Assembly: GCA_023678885.1 (NCBI GenBank)
Contig: CM042985.1
Coordinates: 8,482,985-8,546,984, forward strand
Direction of reading: 5' to 3'
Origin: Pogostemon cablin
Lineage: Eukaryota; Streptophyta; Magnoliopsida; Lamiales; Lamiaceae
Length of the DNA: 64,000 nt
Position numbers and translations under genes: made by a program. Below the pieces are notes generated by a model that was not told where the DNA came from, did not search any database, and was given only the letters and a program-made list of their open reading frames with translations. Positions 24,558 through 36,829 of this stretch are shown here, piece by piece (the first letter of the stretch is position 1; every line of letters begins with the position of its first letter).

Positions 24558-25192
24558 CGTCTCCTCTTTACATTGTCGTCGATACTCGTAGCTACTTCTT
24601 CGACTTTCTCCACTGCCTCCTTCACCTCTTTCCCCGATCTCTGGGCACTCTTTATCAATTAAGGCAGGTCTATTTAAAACTGATTATTGTGTTCGGTTGC
24701 GAAATTTCATTGCATGTGGTCCTCCTCTTTAATGTATCATTGTCATTTTAGCCTCAGTTTCTTGGGCACAAACGGAGTTAGGTTTGTTTAATCAAACATA
24801 AATGTATAGATTTCTTTATGAAGGATAAGAAAGTATATGAAATTATCCCAAATAATTTATCAATTTATTCATGATAAAATTGATTGTTGACATGAATGAG
24901 AAAATTTGTGGTTGCTTTAGAGGAAATGGTATTTGGCAGTAATTGTAATGATTTGTGCAGTATTTGCCTTTTAACTCATGCTTATGAGATGCTTGAAAAA
25001 ATGTTTAAGCTTGAATTGTTTTCATGTACCGGCTTCCTAATCCTTGGGATGACTTGCAATTTGTGAAGGTTAAATAGGAGATGGGTGTATCAATGGAGAT
25101 GGGGACGATCCATGCTGTGGTGAGTAGAGACTTTGAATTTTTTTTATATTATTTTAATTATAAATGTGATGGTTGTCTCATTTGTTTTATAG
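24558..25192 (+). other. C/T-rich leader-like DNA and intron-like sequence
   Basis: It continues the pyrimidine-rich sequence interrupted by the hAT element, then AT-rich DNA ending in a splice acceptor (TTTTATAG at 25185-25192). It may be the 5' part of the RRM gene remnant that follows. Confidence 0.4.
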
Positions 25193-26600
25193 AGACATTT
25201 CTGTTCTAACCTTGACATGAGCAATGAAGAGGTAAAAATTGTCCAAGAAACTGTCCAGAAGGAAATTTTGAGGGTTTCTGTGTTAGCCGTGCAGCAAGAA
25301 CAGGGCAACCAACTACATCTAGATGAACAGGAAATTATGGATAAATTGAATTGGGATGCTTCAGGAAGTGAAGGGAATGGCAGCGACAGAGTTGTGGAGG
25401 CTGTTGGAGATGCTGGAGAGGCTGATAGTTTAGGAAGCTAAACTGTACGTGGGTAATTTACCCTATGACGTGAATAGTGAAAGAATGCCTCTGCTTTTCA
25501 GTGAAGCAGGTGTTGTGGAAGTTGCTCAGGTAATACATTTAGTCCTTGTATGATTTTAGATTTTGATTTTGAATTTTGAATGTTGATTGCAGTTTTGATG
25601 TGATAAATTATCTGTGGGTGTGCTTAGCTGTGGATTTGCAGGTTATTTATGACAGGGAGATTGATCGAAGCAAGGGGTTCGAATTTGTGACGATGAGTAC
25701 AGTGCAAGAAACTGAGAAGGCTGTGGAGATGTTCCACCATTATGTGAGTTGATTGACAATTTGTCATTATAATCATTTCTTGATATGTTGGCTCCTTCAA
25801 TATTTTTTGAATTTAAATTTGTGTTTGTTTTTAAGTGTTAGGATATGTTATCTGATGATGCTTCGTCATGGTGTAATAACTTTAGACGGTGCATAAAGAT
25901 GGAGCTATAACTATCAAAATACTGATTCAACCTTGCGATGTAGTATAATTTTTTGTTGTTGCCAATGTAGTACCGATTCTTAAATGCTTGAATCTTGAGA
26001 AATTGGAAAATGATTTCATTGTGGCTGTGAATTTTTTTAATTCTTCCAATGCAGAAAGTGCATAAGTTATTATGATTTCAATTATCAAATTGTTGACTTT
26101 GTGTTGATATTTGTGGCTAATGGTTGGTAATTATTTTTCTTTTAATAGTCTGTGCTCTTCTACTCAAATTCTAGAACTGAACAAGTTTCTATGCTGCGTG
26201 GAGAATATATATTTACTTAGTGTCGTCAAGGTTGGTGGTTGCTTTAGAGGAAATGGTATTTAGTAGTAATTGTAATGATTGTGCAATATTTGCCTTTTAA
26301 CTCATGTCTATGAGATGCTTGAAAAAATTTCTAAGTGTGAATTGTTTTAATGTACTGGCTTCCTAATTCTTAGGAGAACATGCAACATGTGAAGGTTAAA
26401 TAGGAGATGGGTGTATCTATGGAGATGGATACAATCCATGTTGTGGTGAGTAGAGTCCTTGAAACTTTTTTTTATGATATTTTAATTATAAATGTGATGG
26501 TTGTCTCATTTGTTTTATATAGACATTTCTGTTCTAACCTTGACATGAGCAAGGAAGAGGTAAAATTGTCCAAGAAACTGTCCAGAATGCAAGGGATTTT
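24905..26600 (+). repeat. Diverged tandem duplication, about 370-bp unit
   Basis: 24908-25262 and 26233-26585 align over their length, sharing GGTTGCTTTAGAGGAAATGG near the start and GACATTTCTGTTCTAACCTT near the end. The duplicated unit contains the start of the RRM-gene exon and its upstream intron, so the second copy is a partial duplicate. Fainter relatives lie near 30720-30890 and 54745-54860. Confidence 0.8.
25193..25743 (+). pseudogene. Chloroplast-type RNA-binding protein (RRM) gene fragment
   Basis: Exon 1 (25193-25529) encodes an acidic Glu/Gln/Asp-rich region and then, after a one-base frameshift at about 25440, the RNP2 motif KLYVGNLPYDV. A donor GTAATA follows. Exon 2 (25642-25743) encodes VIYDREIDRSKGFEFVTMS (RNP1 region, with Glu at a usually Gly/Phe position) up to FHHY and a donor. 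Acidic domain plus this RRM style is that of nuclear-encoded chloroplast ribonucleoproteins that stabilise and edit plastid RNAs. The transit peptide, the end of RRM1 and all of RRM2 are absent, so it is a remnant. Confidence 0.8.
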
Positions 26601-29600
26601 GATATTAGGTACCATGATACTCTTTAATTTCCAGCTCCAGTTTCATACTACATCACATATTGGGATGTGCCTTATCATTTTTGGTAGTCTTGTTCCTAAT
26701 CCTGAAATCCACATTTTTACCAAAAAAATTACTATTGTTTATAGATACCAGTTTTTGGGAATTTTGAAGCATAGATAATTGGTATTTTCTGAAAAAGGAA
26801 AGAAAAAAAAGAAGTTTTTAGCCTTTAACGGGGAACATTACTCATTCATGCATATGATGTTCTTTTGTGATGTGCATAAAAGGTAAGGTTTATGGCATGC
26901 AGTTCTGCAGTCGCAAGGATCCAGTTTCGGAGCTTCAGTAGAAGAGCATGGTGGCTGATATGGCCAAGAAGAGGAACCTAGCAGTGTGCGACTTTTGAAA
27001 CCGCTTATATGGTAAAGTTGCATTGTATGGCCAGACTTACACACACACAACCTGTTAGTCTCTTCTTTATGCTGTAATTAAATTAATATTTCATAGCATT
27101 TAATTTAATAACTATGCAATTCACATTTTCATTTGCTTGAATAGGTGTTAACATTTGCTCATCCAGGATTTTCAACTACTACGACCAATGAATGCTTTAT
27201 GAAGCTTCAGTTTGATACTCCAAGTAACACTCGCCCATCCTAAATTCATGGTGCATTCTGAAGTTTTTTATTATCAATATGCTTAAGTAAATATGCAGTG
27301 TAGTGATACTTAACCATCAATATATGATTTGCTTCCCCAGTCTAGATACAAACTTCTTTAAATACAATTTTTGTTCAAGAAAATAGTAATTGTTACTGAT
27401 TATATAAGTGCAGATATCTAGGATCTCGTACTTCAGGCTAGCTTTTTTTCATCACTTCCTCACTCGAGATCGAGTCTACTTCTTTTTAAGTTATATAGAT
27501 CTCATATACCATGTTGGACAAGTTCTGCCAAAGAACCCTGACTGCTCTACCACTTGCTCACTTGCCTAAGAAACCTTTCCAGTTTCATAATAAAATAGAA
27601 GTTCAAAAAAGTGAAGTTGAAGCCTTGCTGTATACTCCAAACTAGCTCAAAAATTTCCCAAGAATTTTTTAAACAATCTTTGATTAGAAATTAAGCATAA
27701 CAAAATTGAGTTCATTGTCCATCAAAAATGCAAGGTTCTTCCTTTCATGTATCAATTAGGTATGTTCTTTTGCTATAATTTTACAATTCTATGTTGCCTC
27801 TTGTTCGCGGTTCGGCCCAAAAATCACTTGAAATCCTCGCACATTCTATAGTCATCAATTTTTTTAAAACTTAAATCTTTGTCTGTTGGGAATGTTACAC
27901 TGGAATGCAGCAAAGATTTCTTTAAATTCAACCAGCCCAACTTAAAAGTGTGTCATGAGTTCATCAAATCTCTTTTTCTGATTCCAATTTATTGGAGTAC
28001 TACTATATTTTTTTATTTTACAAATCAAGATTTAGTTCCAATTCATGCTCTTTGATTTGAATTTTCTTCTGGCCAGATTAATTAATTAATTTCTTTTTTT
28101 GCTATGGAAGGATACCACCTCTGTCACTCCGACTATTCATACTAATTTCATCTTTATATTTTTAATTATAAAAAATGCACATGATTCTAATTTTTTTTTG
28201 TCGAAAGACTTCTTACCCACTCATGTCACAGAATTGATGAACTAATTCTCATACACCTATTGAATTTTGCAATTCTACTATTCTTTTATATTCCGAGTTG
28301 AAGTCCATATACTCTTTCAAATAAAACTATTACCATCATTCACTTATACAATAGAACATCAAAGTAAATTATAAGTAATTGTGATGTGATTTCAATTGTC
28401 ATTCTCCAATGTCATATTTACTGAATCGAAACATATATGAAGATATGTACCTCCAAAACATTGTCATTGTAGGTTGCTTTGTCTGGTTGGCATTATTCCT
28501 TTTTCTTCTCTTAACTATCCAACGTCTCAGATGGTACATTAGACCATCGATTAGTTCATTCTTTACAATATGCTGACTACCTAATATTCTATGGAAAGGG
28601 CACACAAACACATGCCAATTAATCTGACTCACTTTTTTATGAGGAGAAAAATGAGTTGTTGCTATTATCTTTATGGTTCCAGTCTATAGTATGTATGATG
28701 TAATTCACATGGATTGTTTGCTTCTCTTCTTTTTCTTTATTTTTTCAAAATTCTGACCATTAAATTTTGCATTTTAATTTACAAATAAGCATGGAAACTT
28801 TTCATAAACAAACATGGCCTCATATATCTATCTATTTGGAGTTTTTTTGTTTTTTTTTGTAATTTTTTTTTTATAAACAGAGTTTCAGCAATTTTAGTAA
28901 GTTTAGTTACAGGTATATAACATTTGATAGGTGAGGAACTGCAAGTCATAGATTTTTCTCGAAAATGAGGCTGCGAAACATATTGGCCTGTCTTTTCTAG
29001 AAGAGGAAAAGTCTTGTTAGTTGCAGAGGAAACCATTCCTCATCTTCATCCTTCGTCCATATGTATTTGATAAGGAGTTGTTCACAATAATAAAATTTGG
29101 TAAAGTACAATATGTAAGCCCTTTGCATTTACTTGATCATTAATTACTTCTACATGCACATATATCCTTAAATTTTTGAAATTTTCGCAGATGATTTTAA
29201 AAATTTTGTGTTCACTATTAGCACTTGTCCTGGAGGTGGTATTATGGGTATGTTGTATTATTTTAAGCTCGATTTTTGTTTCAATGTATATCACAATTGA
29301 TTAGTACATAGTGTAAGCTTTTTAATCTCAAGTAATCCTTACATGGCGATTGGATTAAGGCATAATGTTTTGTGCAGGTACCCTTGTATAACTGTGGTTA
29401 TAAATTTGAGCCAGACGTGGGCATTATACTGCTTTGTTCAGTTTTGGAATGCAAGACGTGGGCATTATACTGCTTTGTTCAGTTTTAGAATGCAACACAC
29501 CATAGACTCGTGCCTATAAAACCATCATCAAAGTTTATAAGCTTCAGAGCAATTGTGTCCGCAATATAGTGGCAAGGTGTGGGCATTGCTTTACACTGCG

Positions 29601-29859
29601 ATTTCTCTGTACTCCCAAAGGATGCAAAGTTTCAATTTGAATTGCAGGATTTTACGATATGCGTTATTGTACATGTTCTACTTGACTAAATGAACATGCA
29701 AATTTCCTTTGCACCCACTTCGTAAACTCCTCATCATCTACTGAAGATCATCAAGTAAGAAGGAATTTGGTTTAAATGATGACATATGAACCGACTCCAA
29801 AGGTGCCATTTGAATCGGGTTAGCACCTCATAAATGAGGTGCAACCAACTTAGTATATA
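26601..29859. other. Noncoding region with a 41-bp tandem duplication
   Basis: AT-rich, with no gene I can support. A 41-bp unit beginning AGACGTGGGCATTATACTGC is present twice in tandem at 29413-29453 and 29454-29494 with one difference. A short exon-like stretch near 26940-26995 (MAKKRNLAVCDF) is unassigned. Confidence 0.6.
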
Positions 29860-30141
29860 CTCCCTCCGTCCCATACTTATGTTCACACTTTTCATTTTCA
29901 TCCGTCCCACACTTATGTTCACCACCCAAAAATGAAAAGTTCACATTAACCAACATCTTCAAAAGTTATCTTAATTTCAAAAATACCACTCACACCTAAC
30001 ACACACAACTTACTTTATAATTTATTTATTACCTAAAAATACCACAATACTCCTAAAAAGTCAATAAAGTTGGTCAAAAAGTAACTTTTCTTAAACTCCG
30101 TATGTACAGTAACGGTGAACATAACTATGGGACATAGGGAG
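29860..30141. mobile_element. Stowaway MITE
   Basis: It starts CTCCCTCCGTCCC and ends in the inverted partner GGGACATAGGGAG, with the match extending inward (ACTTATGTTCAC against GTGAACATAA). TA precedes the left end; the right TA has decayed to TG. Confidence 0.88.
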
Positions 30142-33100
30142 TGTAAAAGAATGGCAGGTAAGTTGGCCAGTTAACCTTCGGTGGCCGGTTGCAAGAGCTC
30201 ACACGCGTCAGGCCCTCCTTACCTCTGTCATACGTGTCCCGCGAATCTCTCCCTCCACCTTCATCTCTCCTCACCCTCGTGTCGGTTTTCATTGACCTTA
30301 CCTTTCTCGCTCTCTCTCCGCCTTTCTCGTTCTTCACATCATCTACTTCTACCTTAATCTTGCGCAATACGACTGGATTCCTTCTCTTGGTAGATGTAAA
30401 TGTCGGAGCCGTAAATGTCACTCTCGCAGCCTCGCTCTCTCTGCATCCTCTATGTGGTTTTGAATTCTCTCTGTTTCCCGACCGGCGTTTGATTCTCGCG
30501 GATGTCGGCTTATCGCTTTCACTTTCTCCAACGTCTGCCGTACCTCTTTCCCGTTCAACCGACGACCTCATGGTAGGCAACTGCAGTTTTTGTTAATCTG
30601 GCCAGTCTTAATTCAAATTGAAATTGATTATTGTGTTAAGCTTTGAAATTCAACTGAATTTCATTCTTTTCAGTGTAACACCGTTGCTGTCCTGGGTCAT
30701 TTATCCTCCATCAGATTATGTGCTAGAAATCCAGGAAATGGTAATTAGAAAATATAATGAATGATTCGTGAAGGATTAATTATGCCTATGAGCTTCTTGG
30801 TAAAATGCCTAAGTGTGAATTAGTGAGTATGACTTCTTTACTCATCTTCTCGGAAAAATTGCATAAGTGTGAATAAGTGAGTAGGAGTTCTTTACTCATT
30901 AAATAGTGTGATACTGTTTCTTGATTTCAAAATATTTGCTTTATTACATTCCAAAGTCCTTTATTCCATTCAAGAAACATTAAGACAATGCAGCAAATGA
31001 TATATTACAAAGACAGAGTGACTACATTACTTGATGGAGTTGCATTAGGTTCATAATTTTGAGAGCTGATAGCCTGATTGCTTGCTAATTCTGCTGACAT
31101 TGTGAATAAGTTTATAAATAAGGCAATTTCCTACTAGGCAAATAAGAATACTGCAATTTCCGCCCGTCGTAGTTTAAATTCTAATGTTTGCATTCTTGTT
31201 AATAATTCTATTAAAAATTGCTTTCACGTACTAATAATCACTTCTCACTACACACTGCAGGTTTAACAATCAGTTCATGCCGATCAGCACCATCCTCTTT
31301 GACCCCCCTACAACAGAAGCCAACAATTTGAAGTCATGGTATTATTCTCTTTCTACAATATATTGCCATTATACTTTCGTATGTTATACAATATTCTCCC
31401 TTACATCAAACACAAACCATTTACATGTGTACACTACACATACAGTGTGAGTTTCGACATGCTACTCCGTGATGACACTGGGACATTGGAAATTATTGAT
31501 TCAAAAGCAAGGACCTGAATGCTACAAGATACCACTGGAGAAAAGTTAATGGAAGATGAAATACAGGTTTCTGCTTTTAAATTCATTCCATTCCTAGGTT
31601 ACCACTTATAACTCACCAATATGGCATGAGTGAAAGATCATGTAGGATGTGCATAAGTTTGCATTGCTACATGTTGAGATTGAAGCTTACGTATGAACAT
31701 TGCTTAAATGCTTTTAAAACCACTAACCAGGATCTTAAAGATAATGCATAACTTTAAACTATTACTTTATTGAGCTTTGATTGTGTCTTCAAGCCAAACT
31801 AATGATTCCATTTAGAGGCTCCAAGTGGCTAAAAACAGAACTATTTAAAAAGAGGTCTATTACTTCAACCCCATTAAGTCTTTCTTTATAACCAAAAGAA
31901 GGAAATTTAATTTAATTCAGTTTGAAATACTTGAGATGCAAGCTAAGACAGTGATGAATTTAGTGGCCCTATTACTTGAGTACATTATGGTTTTGACTGC
32001 GTTGTGTAGTTGATGGTTTGATTTTCGTTCAAAACTATATAAATATTCTTCTTATTCTGTTTGCATTCCATGAAATCATAAAATAGACTTTAAATAGGAA
32101 GCAATTTTATTTAACAGTACTTGTCAAAAGTAACATTACGGAAATTCATATAAGTACGTGTTGATAATGCCCTTTTGTAATTATATAGGAATTATTTGCT
32201 AAGTTCTATAGTTATTTAAAAATAGGACCTTACTGTTATTTGTGCTGAATCTTGCAAAGATAAATGGAAGCTTGAATGTGTGCTTCTTGTATTTGATTGC
32301 AGGCCCCAACATTAACCTTTACTCTTGATAGCAATCTGGACAACCCGACAAAATGCATACTCTACCACATTTCACTTTACTGATCAAACTTATTCCCCAC
32401 ACCAGCAAGAATTATATTATACGAGTTACTTCATGCACTGCAGAACTTCTCCCATAATAGTTTCCCTCCCCCTATATTTTGTGCTGTCAGTGCTGCTGCT
32501 TTTCAGTGTAGCTCACATAATCATTGCATTTTAAATGCAGATTATTTTTTGCCAACTCTCACTTTCTTTAGACTTGTTCATGTACTAACTAGAAAATAAT
32601 TTCTACTGGCTCTTTCTTCACGAAAAGGCCGACTTATGATATAAAGAATTGACTCTTCTCCTGTAAAGAACCTTTGTGTTTTGATATGTTGTCACTTGTG
32701 ACCCTTGCCTTGATATTTGCCTGGGTTTTAGTCTCCATTGGTAATGAGTTGCAGAACCATACTACGCTCAAAACTTTTACTCCAAATTTTTATACTGAAT
32801 TAACGAACATGAAATCTGCTATATTTAACTATTTCTTATATTCTCATGCTCCTATGCAGAGATATATCCAAAAGTTCTTCACAACTTGGACAAAAAAAGT
32901 GTCATTATCAACTGCAAAAGACCACGCTTCGGGGAATTCCAGATTAATCTGCAACGACCATGTGTTCATTATGGTAAATCTTACACCCATTATCTGGGAT
33001 ACATTCTAAGTTCTTACACATACTACTAAAATCTGGAATATCATCATTGTCTAGCTTTCCAATGTGCGTTCTTTTCCTCTCTAAACTTAGAGCCTTGCTA

Positions 33101-33142
33101 ATCTTCAGTAGTACTTACTAGCTATTAGGAGATTAAGAATTA
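30142..33142 (+). other. Unassigned gene-remnant region
   Basis: 30190-30570 is strongly C/T-rich, like a plant 5' leader. Later stretches look like exons with splice-like borders: about 31440-31566 (contains SFDMLLRDDTGTLEIIDSK and ends at CAG before GTTTCTG) and about 32861-32980 (contains PKVLHNLDKKSVIINCKRP in one frame). I do not recognise the family and cannot link the pieces into one protein. 30720-30890 is a diverged relative of the duplicated unit at 24.9 and 26.2 kb. Confidence 0.35.
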
Positions 33143-33339
33143 TAAGAGGTCGTTTGCTTGTAGGTATGGGATATAAAGGTATTGTGTATAATGAGATTTG
33201 TTTGACTTGTGATTAATTGTATTGTTGTTTGGTATGATGGAAAAATGAGATTGTTGATAACTAGGTATTAGTTATTTTATGTTTGTTATTGAGTATTAAC
33301 AAATGGGATAATAAGTAAAATGACATATTTACCCTTATT

Positions 33340-33466
33340 GTTTTTGTTGTTATTATTATTATTATTATTATTAATTTTAATTATTATTATATTAATATTA
33401 TTTATTATCAATTATTATATTAATTATTATTATCAATATATATTATTAACTATTATTATTAATATT
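33340..33466. repeat. ATT-rich simple sequence, left flank of pararetrovirus
   Basis: Imperfect (ATT)n. The same kind of sequence follows the virus at 41526-41695 and recurs at 54104-54240. Confidence 0.85.
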
Positions 33467-33505
33467 TTCAAAAACTTCTGAATCAGAAGAAGAGATTAAT
33501 TATCT
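33467..33505 (+). repeat. Displaced 39-bp piece of viral ORF1 at the left junction
   Basis: It is identical to 38056-38094 within ORF1 (begins TTCAAAAACTTCTGAATC). It lies between the ATT repeat and the ORF2 tail, as filler sequence formed at integration. Confidence 0.85.
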
Positions 33506-33708
33506 CATTTTAATAAAGAAACGAAAAGTGGATCTATAACCTCTGATTATATGCAAGATGCACAGGATCCAAATGAGATGAATATAGATGATATATTTGC
33601 AGCGATGACTGACACATTGGTAGAAAAATTGCTATCAGAAGAAGAAAAATCTTCAGATAAATCAATGAATTCAGGAAAATGCATACGTCAAAAACAGTGG
33701 ATATGATG
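33506..33708 (+). pseudogene. 3' tail of viral ORF2, separated by circular permutation
   Basis: An open acidic frame of about 65 codons begins near 33512 and ends at TGA 33706-33708. Its first bases (TTTTAATAAAGAAACGAAAA) resemble the sequence at the right end of the integrant (41510-41528). The tail therefore belongs to the ORF2 that is cut at 41525. Function unknown. Confidence 0.65.
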
Positions 33709-33877
33709 TCATGGCTTACGTCATAACCAGACAGGATACTGTTCATCAACAGTAAAGCAGACGGACAGGATACTGTTCATCTACAGGGATAATACTGTGC
33801 AGGCCGAAAATTTTAGCTTTTCACTGTTCATTTACGCGTTTTCTACTGTTGGGACGCGTTTTCATTTTGTATATATA
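33704..33877 (+). promoter_or_regulatory. Pararetrovirus promoter: as-1-like element and TATA box
   Basis: TGATGTCATGGCTTACGTCA (33704-33723) is on the opposite strand a pair of TGACG-type half-sites spaced as in the caulimovirus as-1 element, a binding site for plant TGA bZIP factors. Another ACGTCA is at 33685-33690. The TATA box TATATATA is at 33870-33877. The spacing from as-1 to TATA (about 147 bases) is longer than in the CaMV 35S promoter. Confidence 0.7.
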
Positions 33878-34006
33878 GGCTTGCAGTTTTCATTTCTTAG
33901 GTAGAGATCAGAACTCCCCATTCTCTGATCATAAGCTAGCAGCTCATGTGTTGAGCATTTTCCTTTCCATCTTGTAATATAAATCTTGTAATAAGTGTGG
34001 AGAAGC

Positions 34007-34012
34007 AATAAA
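34007..34012 (+). terminator. Viral polyadenylation signal
   Basis: AATAAA lies about 100 bases after the expected transcription start. In pararetroviruses a signal placed so is skipped on the first pass and used on the second, giving a terminally redundant RNA. Confidence 0.55.
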
Positions 34013-34475
34013 TATTGTAAGTATTTTTATTGTATTTTCATTTACAGTTTTAAATTGTTGTTTATTTATTTTTAATAATGTTCATGGTTAGCCTAATAGG
34101 CTAAACCATTATGTGTTAATCCATAACTGTTATTTACTGTTTACATGGTTATAATAACATATCTGTTTATGATGTTATTAATATGGTAATTTGAAGATTA
34201 AGATCATAATGAATTATAATCTTATAAGGTTAGATTTGATAGACATGCCTTGTATTCAGATTACTCTTAAATATGTAGACACTAGTCTGTAAGTTCCGCT
34301 TTAGCCAATGATGAAGGCGTTTAGGGCATGCTTAGGTGCGTTTTATTTTAAGAATAATTTGGTATTAAGTAGCCAGTCTATATTTAAGTCTGTAAAGTTC
34401 CTTATTAGATTTTATAATGAATTTTGATCTTGATTAAAGGGTTCCATTTTAAAGAAGATCCTGCACAGACAGAGA

Positions 34476-34492
34476 TGGTATCAGAGCCATGG
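34476..34492 (+). other. Primer binding site for tRNA-Met
   Basis: TGGTATCAGAGCCATGG matches the complement of the plant initiator tRNA-Met 3' end, the universal primer of plant pararetroviruses. It lies about 570 bases downstream of the expected RNA start. Confidence 0.92.
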
Positions 34493-34534
34493 ATTTAGTA
34501 ATTAGTATGTTATTGGATTAACACATTATATGTT

Positions 34535-35844
34535 ATGAATATCATGAACCTATTTAAGAATAATGATTATAGTATTAAAAATACTACTCCCTCCGTCTCA
34601 ACTTCAACTTCACACTTTTCGTTTTGGTCCGTCCCAATTTCAACTTCATATTTCCATAAAAGGAAAAGGTACATAACTAATATCCCTCTCATATACTTTA
34701 ATTTCAAAATTGACATCACCTTTTTAACACACATAATATACTTTATCATTTATTTATTACCCAAAAATACCAAACTACCCCCAAAAGTTACTCAAAAAGT
34801 GCTTTTTCTTAATTTGCGTGTATACAGTAAATATGAAGATGAAAATGGGATGGAGGGAGTATGTGTCAAGAGTATGATATACCTCAGAATTTAGATCTGC
34901 TTAATAAGTGGACTATTCCTAAGATTAATCCTAGGATGATATATAAGATAGGGACTTTTGATATAATCAGTCTTAGACAAGTAGTTAAAACTACTGAGGA
35001 ATCAATATCTCTTAATAATAATGAGATGAGAATCAAATTATTATTTGAAAAAGATATAAGTTTATATAGACATACTCATAAATTTCTTCATATAGGATTA
35101 GTGCAGATTGCATTTAAACCTTTGACATTAAAAGGTCTTCCAGAAAGCTTTATAGCAGCTTTACGAGATGAAAGAAATTTAAATTGGAAACAATCTTTGA
35201 TGGGTATAATAGAATCCAGTTTGACCAATGGTCCTGTTTATTTTAATGTTTATCCTAATTTACAATTATCATTGTCTGATGTTAATATACTCGATGCTTT
35301 AACATTAAATGTTAAAACAAATGGTTATAATTATATTCAAGGAACAGAAGTTATATGTATCTGTTACAGAATATATTATAAACCATTAATTACATTGAAT
35401 CCTCAATGTAAAATTATGGATAAATCGTTAAATGAAACGATTATTATTGAAACAAATTTTAATAAAACTAATATTATGACTCGTAGACTAATTAAATGGG
35501 AAGAAATAAAATTTCCAGATAATTGGACTATTGAGAATGTTGTACCTGTTCATACACAAGTACAAGATCAGTCTAATAAAATTGATATTATTCAAGATAC
35601 AAAAGGAACTGTTAATATACAGTTTGACAATACTTTTAATAAAAGTCAATCAATGAGAAGTTATATTTCTCCAATTGATTATATAGTCGAATCGGCTAGA
35701 GCTTCAACTTCTCAAATAAGAGAAAATACTCCATCAGTATTTACTCCTATGAATGAGAAGTTATTTATTAATAAAAATAATATTGTAAAAACTCACAATA
35801 GTGATAAAGGACCGACTATGTCGGATATGAATTTTACATTTTAA
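34535..35844 (+). pseudogene. Pararetrovirus movement-protein region (30K type), MITE-interrupted
   Basis: It starts at ATG 34535 and is split by a Stowaway MITE at 34587-34859. Reading resumes in the same phase after the MITE and stays open to TAA 35842-35844. The domain contains HIGLVQIAFKPL and the DxR-type motif ALRDERN near 35160, followed by NGPVYFNVYP and YRIYYK. These are marks of the caulimovirid 30K movement proteins that open plasmodesmata. ORF1 in this group is one polyprotein, so the stop at 35844 with the next domain in another frame is probably a frameshift. Confidence 0.85.
34587..34859. mobile_element. Stowaway MITE inside viral movement-protein region
   Basis: CTCCCTCCGTCTC at the left and GGGATGGAGGGAG at the right, with perfect TA duplications at 34585-34586 and 34860-34861. 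273 bp. Confidence 0.93.
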
Positions 35845-36829
35845 TGGATTGGACAGATTTATTCAGAAAATAGATTTTTCACGAGGTTCTCAAGCCAGAA
35901 AAATTATTTCTGATGAATTTTTTAATGAAGGTTATATTCCTTTCAGAAAATGGTTTTTTGAAAATTTTACTCAAGAAGAAACCATGATTTTTCAAAATGA
36001 GTTTTATAAAACTTGTGAAGAGAAAAATGTTTTAATTCCATTTGTTGCATGGTTTATAAACACATATGTAAAGAGTTATATCTCTGTGGTTGAAAGAAAT
36101 TATAATTTTCAAAATGGAATGAATATGACAGGATTATATCCTCCTCAATGTCAACAATTTCATATTGAAAAAGAAGGGAAAATTCAAAACTTCCTTACTT
36201 TTGAAAAATTATTAGAAGATGATACAATTAGAATTACGTGTGATCATATTAACACTATGTTTAAATGTCAGAATTATACTAATCTGTTTCTTAATATTAT
36301 TGGTGAACAGATTCAATCAATTCATGAAAAATTGGATTTAATTATTGCTTTTAATAAAAAAGAGGAAAAGAAACCTATAATTATTACAGATCAGAATAAG
36401 GCTTCTACAAGCTTCAATATTCAATCTGAAGTAATTATAGATAATAAAAATGAAGCTACACCAAGCTTTCAACCTCCTCCAATTATTTCGAATTTCAAAA
36501 ATCAACCTCTTTTTGAATTAGAAAAATTGTTGCAAGAAAAGTTTGATAAACTTAGTATTAAAACTCTTGATAAAGAGTTATTTTCTGATTTAATAAATGA
36601 TATTGATTTAAAAAAAGTTTTTAAAAATCAGATTAATAAAATTAATACTAAATGGGCAGATAAGCCTATTCAAAATAAGTTTTATTACTCAAGACCTACT
36701 CCTATAGATGTTTTACATGAGGAGTATACTGATACTATTGATATCAGTTATTCGGGTAATAAAATTTATGAATGGAATATTGTGGTTTTTCAAATAAACA
36801 GATTTATAATACTGTACATCGTATGTTGA
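35845..36829 (+). pseudogene. Pararetrovirus ORF1 segment between movement and capsid domains
   Basis: Frame 2 is open to 36829, about 325 codons; its first codon is TTG, so it has no start of its own and continues ORF1. It is rich in Lys, Asn, Phe and Ile, with a likely coiled region near 36500-36640. The switch to frame 1 at 36770-36830, where the capsid core begins, is a frameshift. Confidence 0.75.

Noticed and set aside
30125..30580. 151-codon minus-strand Arg/Glu-rich frame
   Set aside because: It opposes a C/T-rich leader-like block, which produces long purine-rich shadow frames.
34476..34492. tRNA gene at the TGGTATCAGAGC match
   Set aside because: Only the 3'-complement of tRNA-Met is present, with no tRNA fold; it is a primer binding site.
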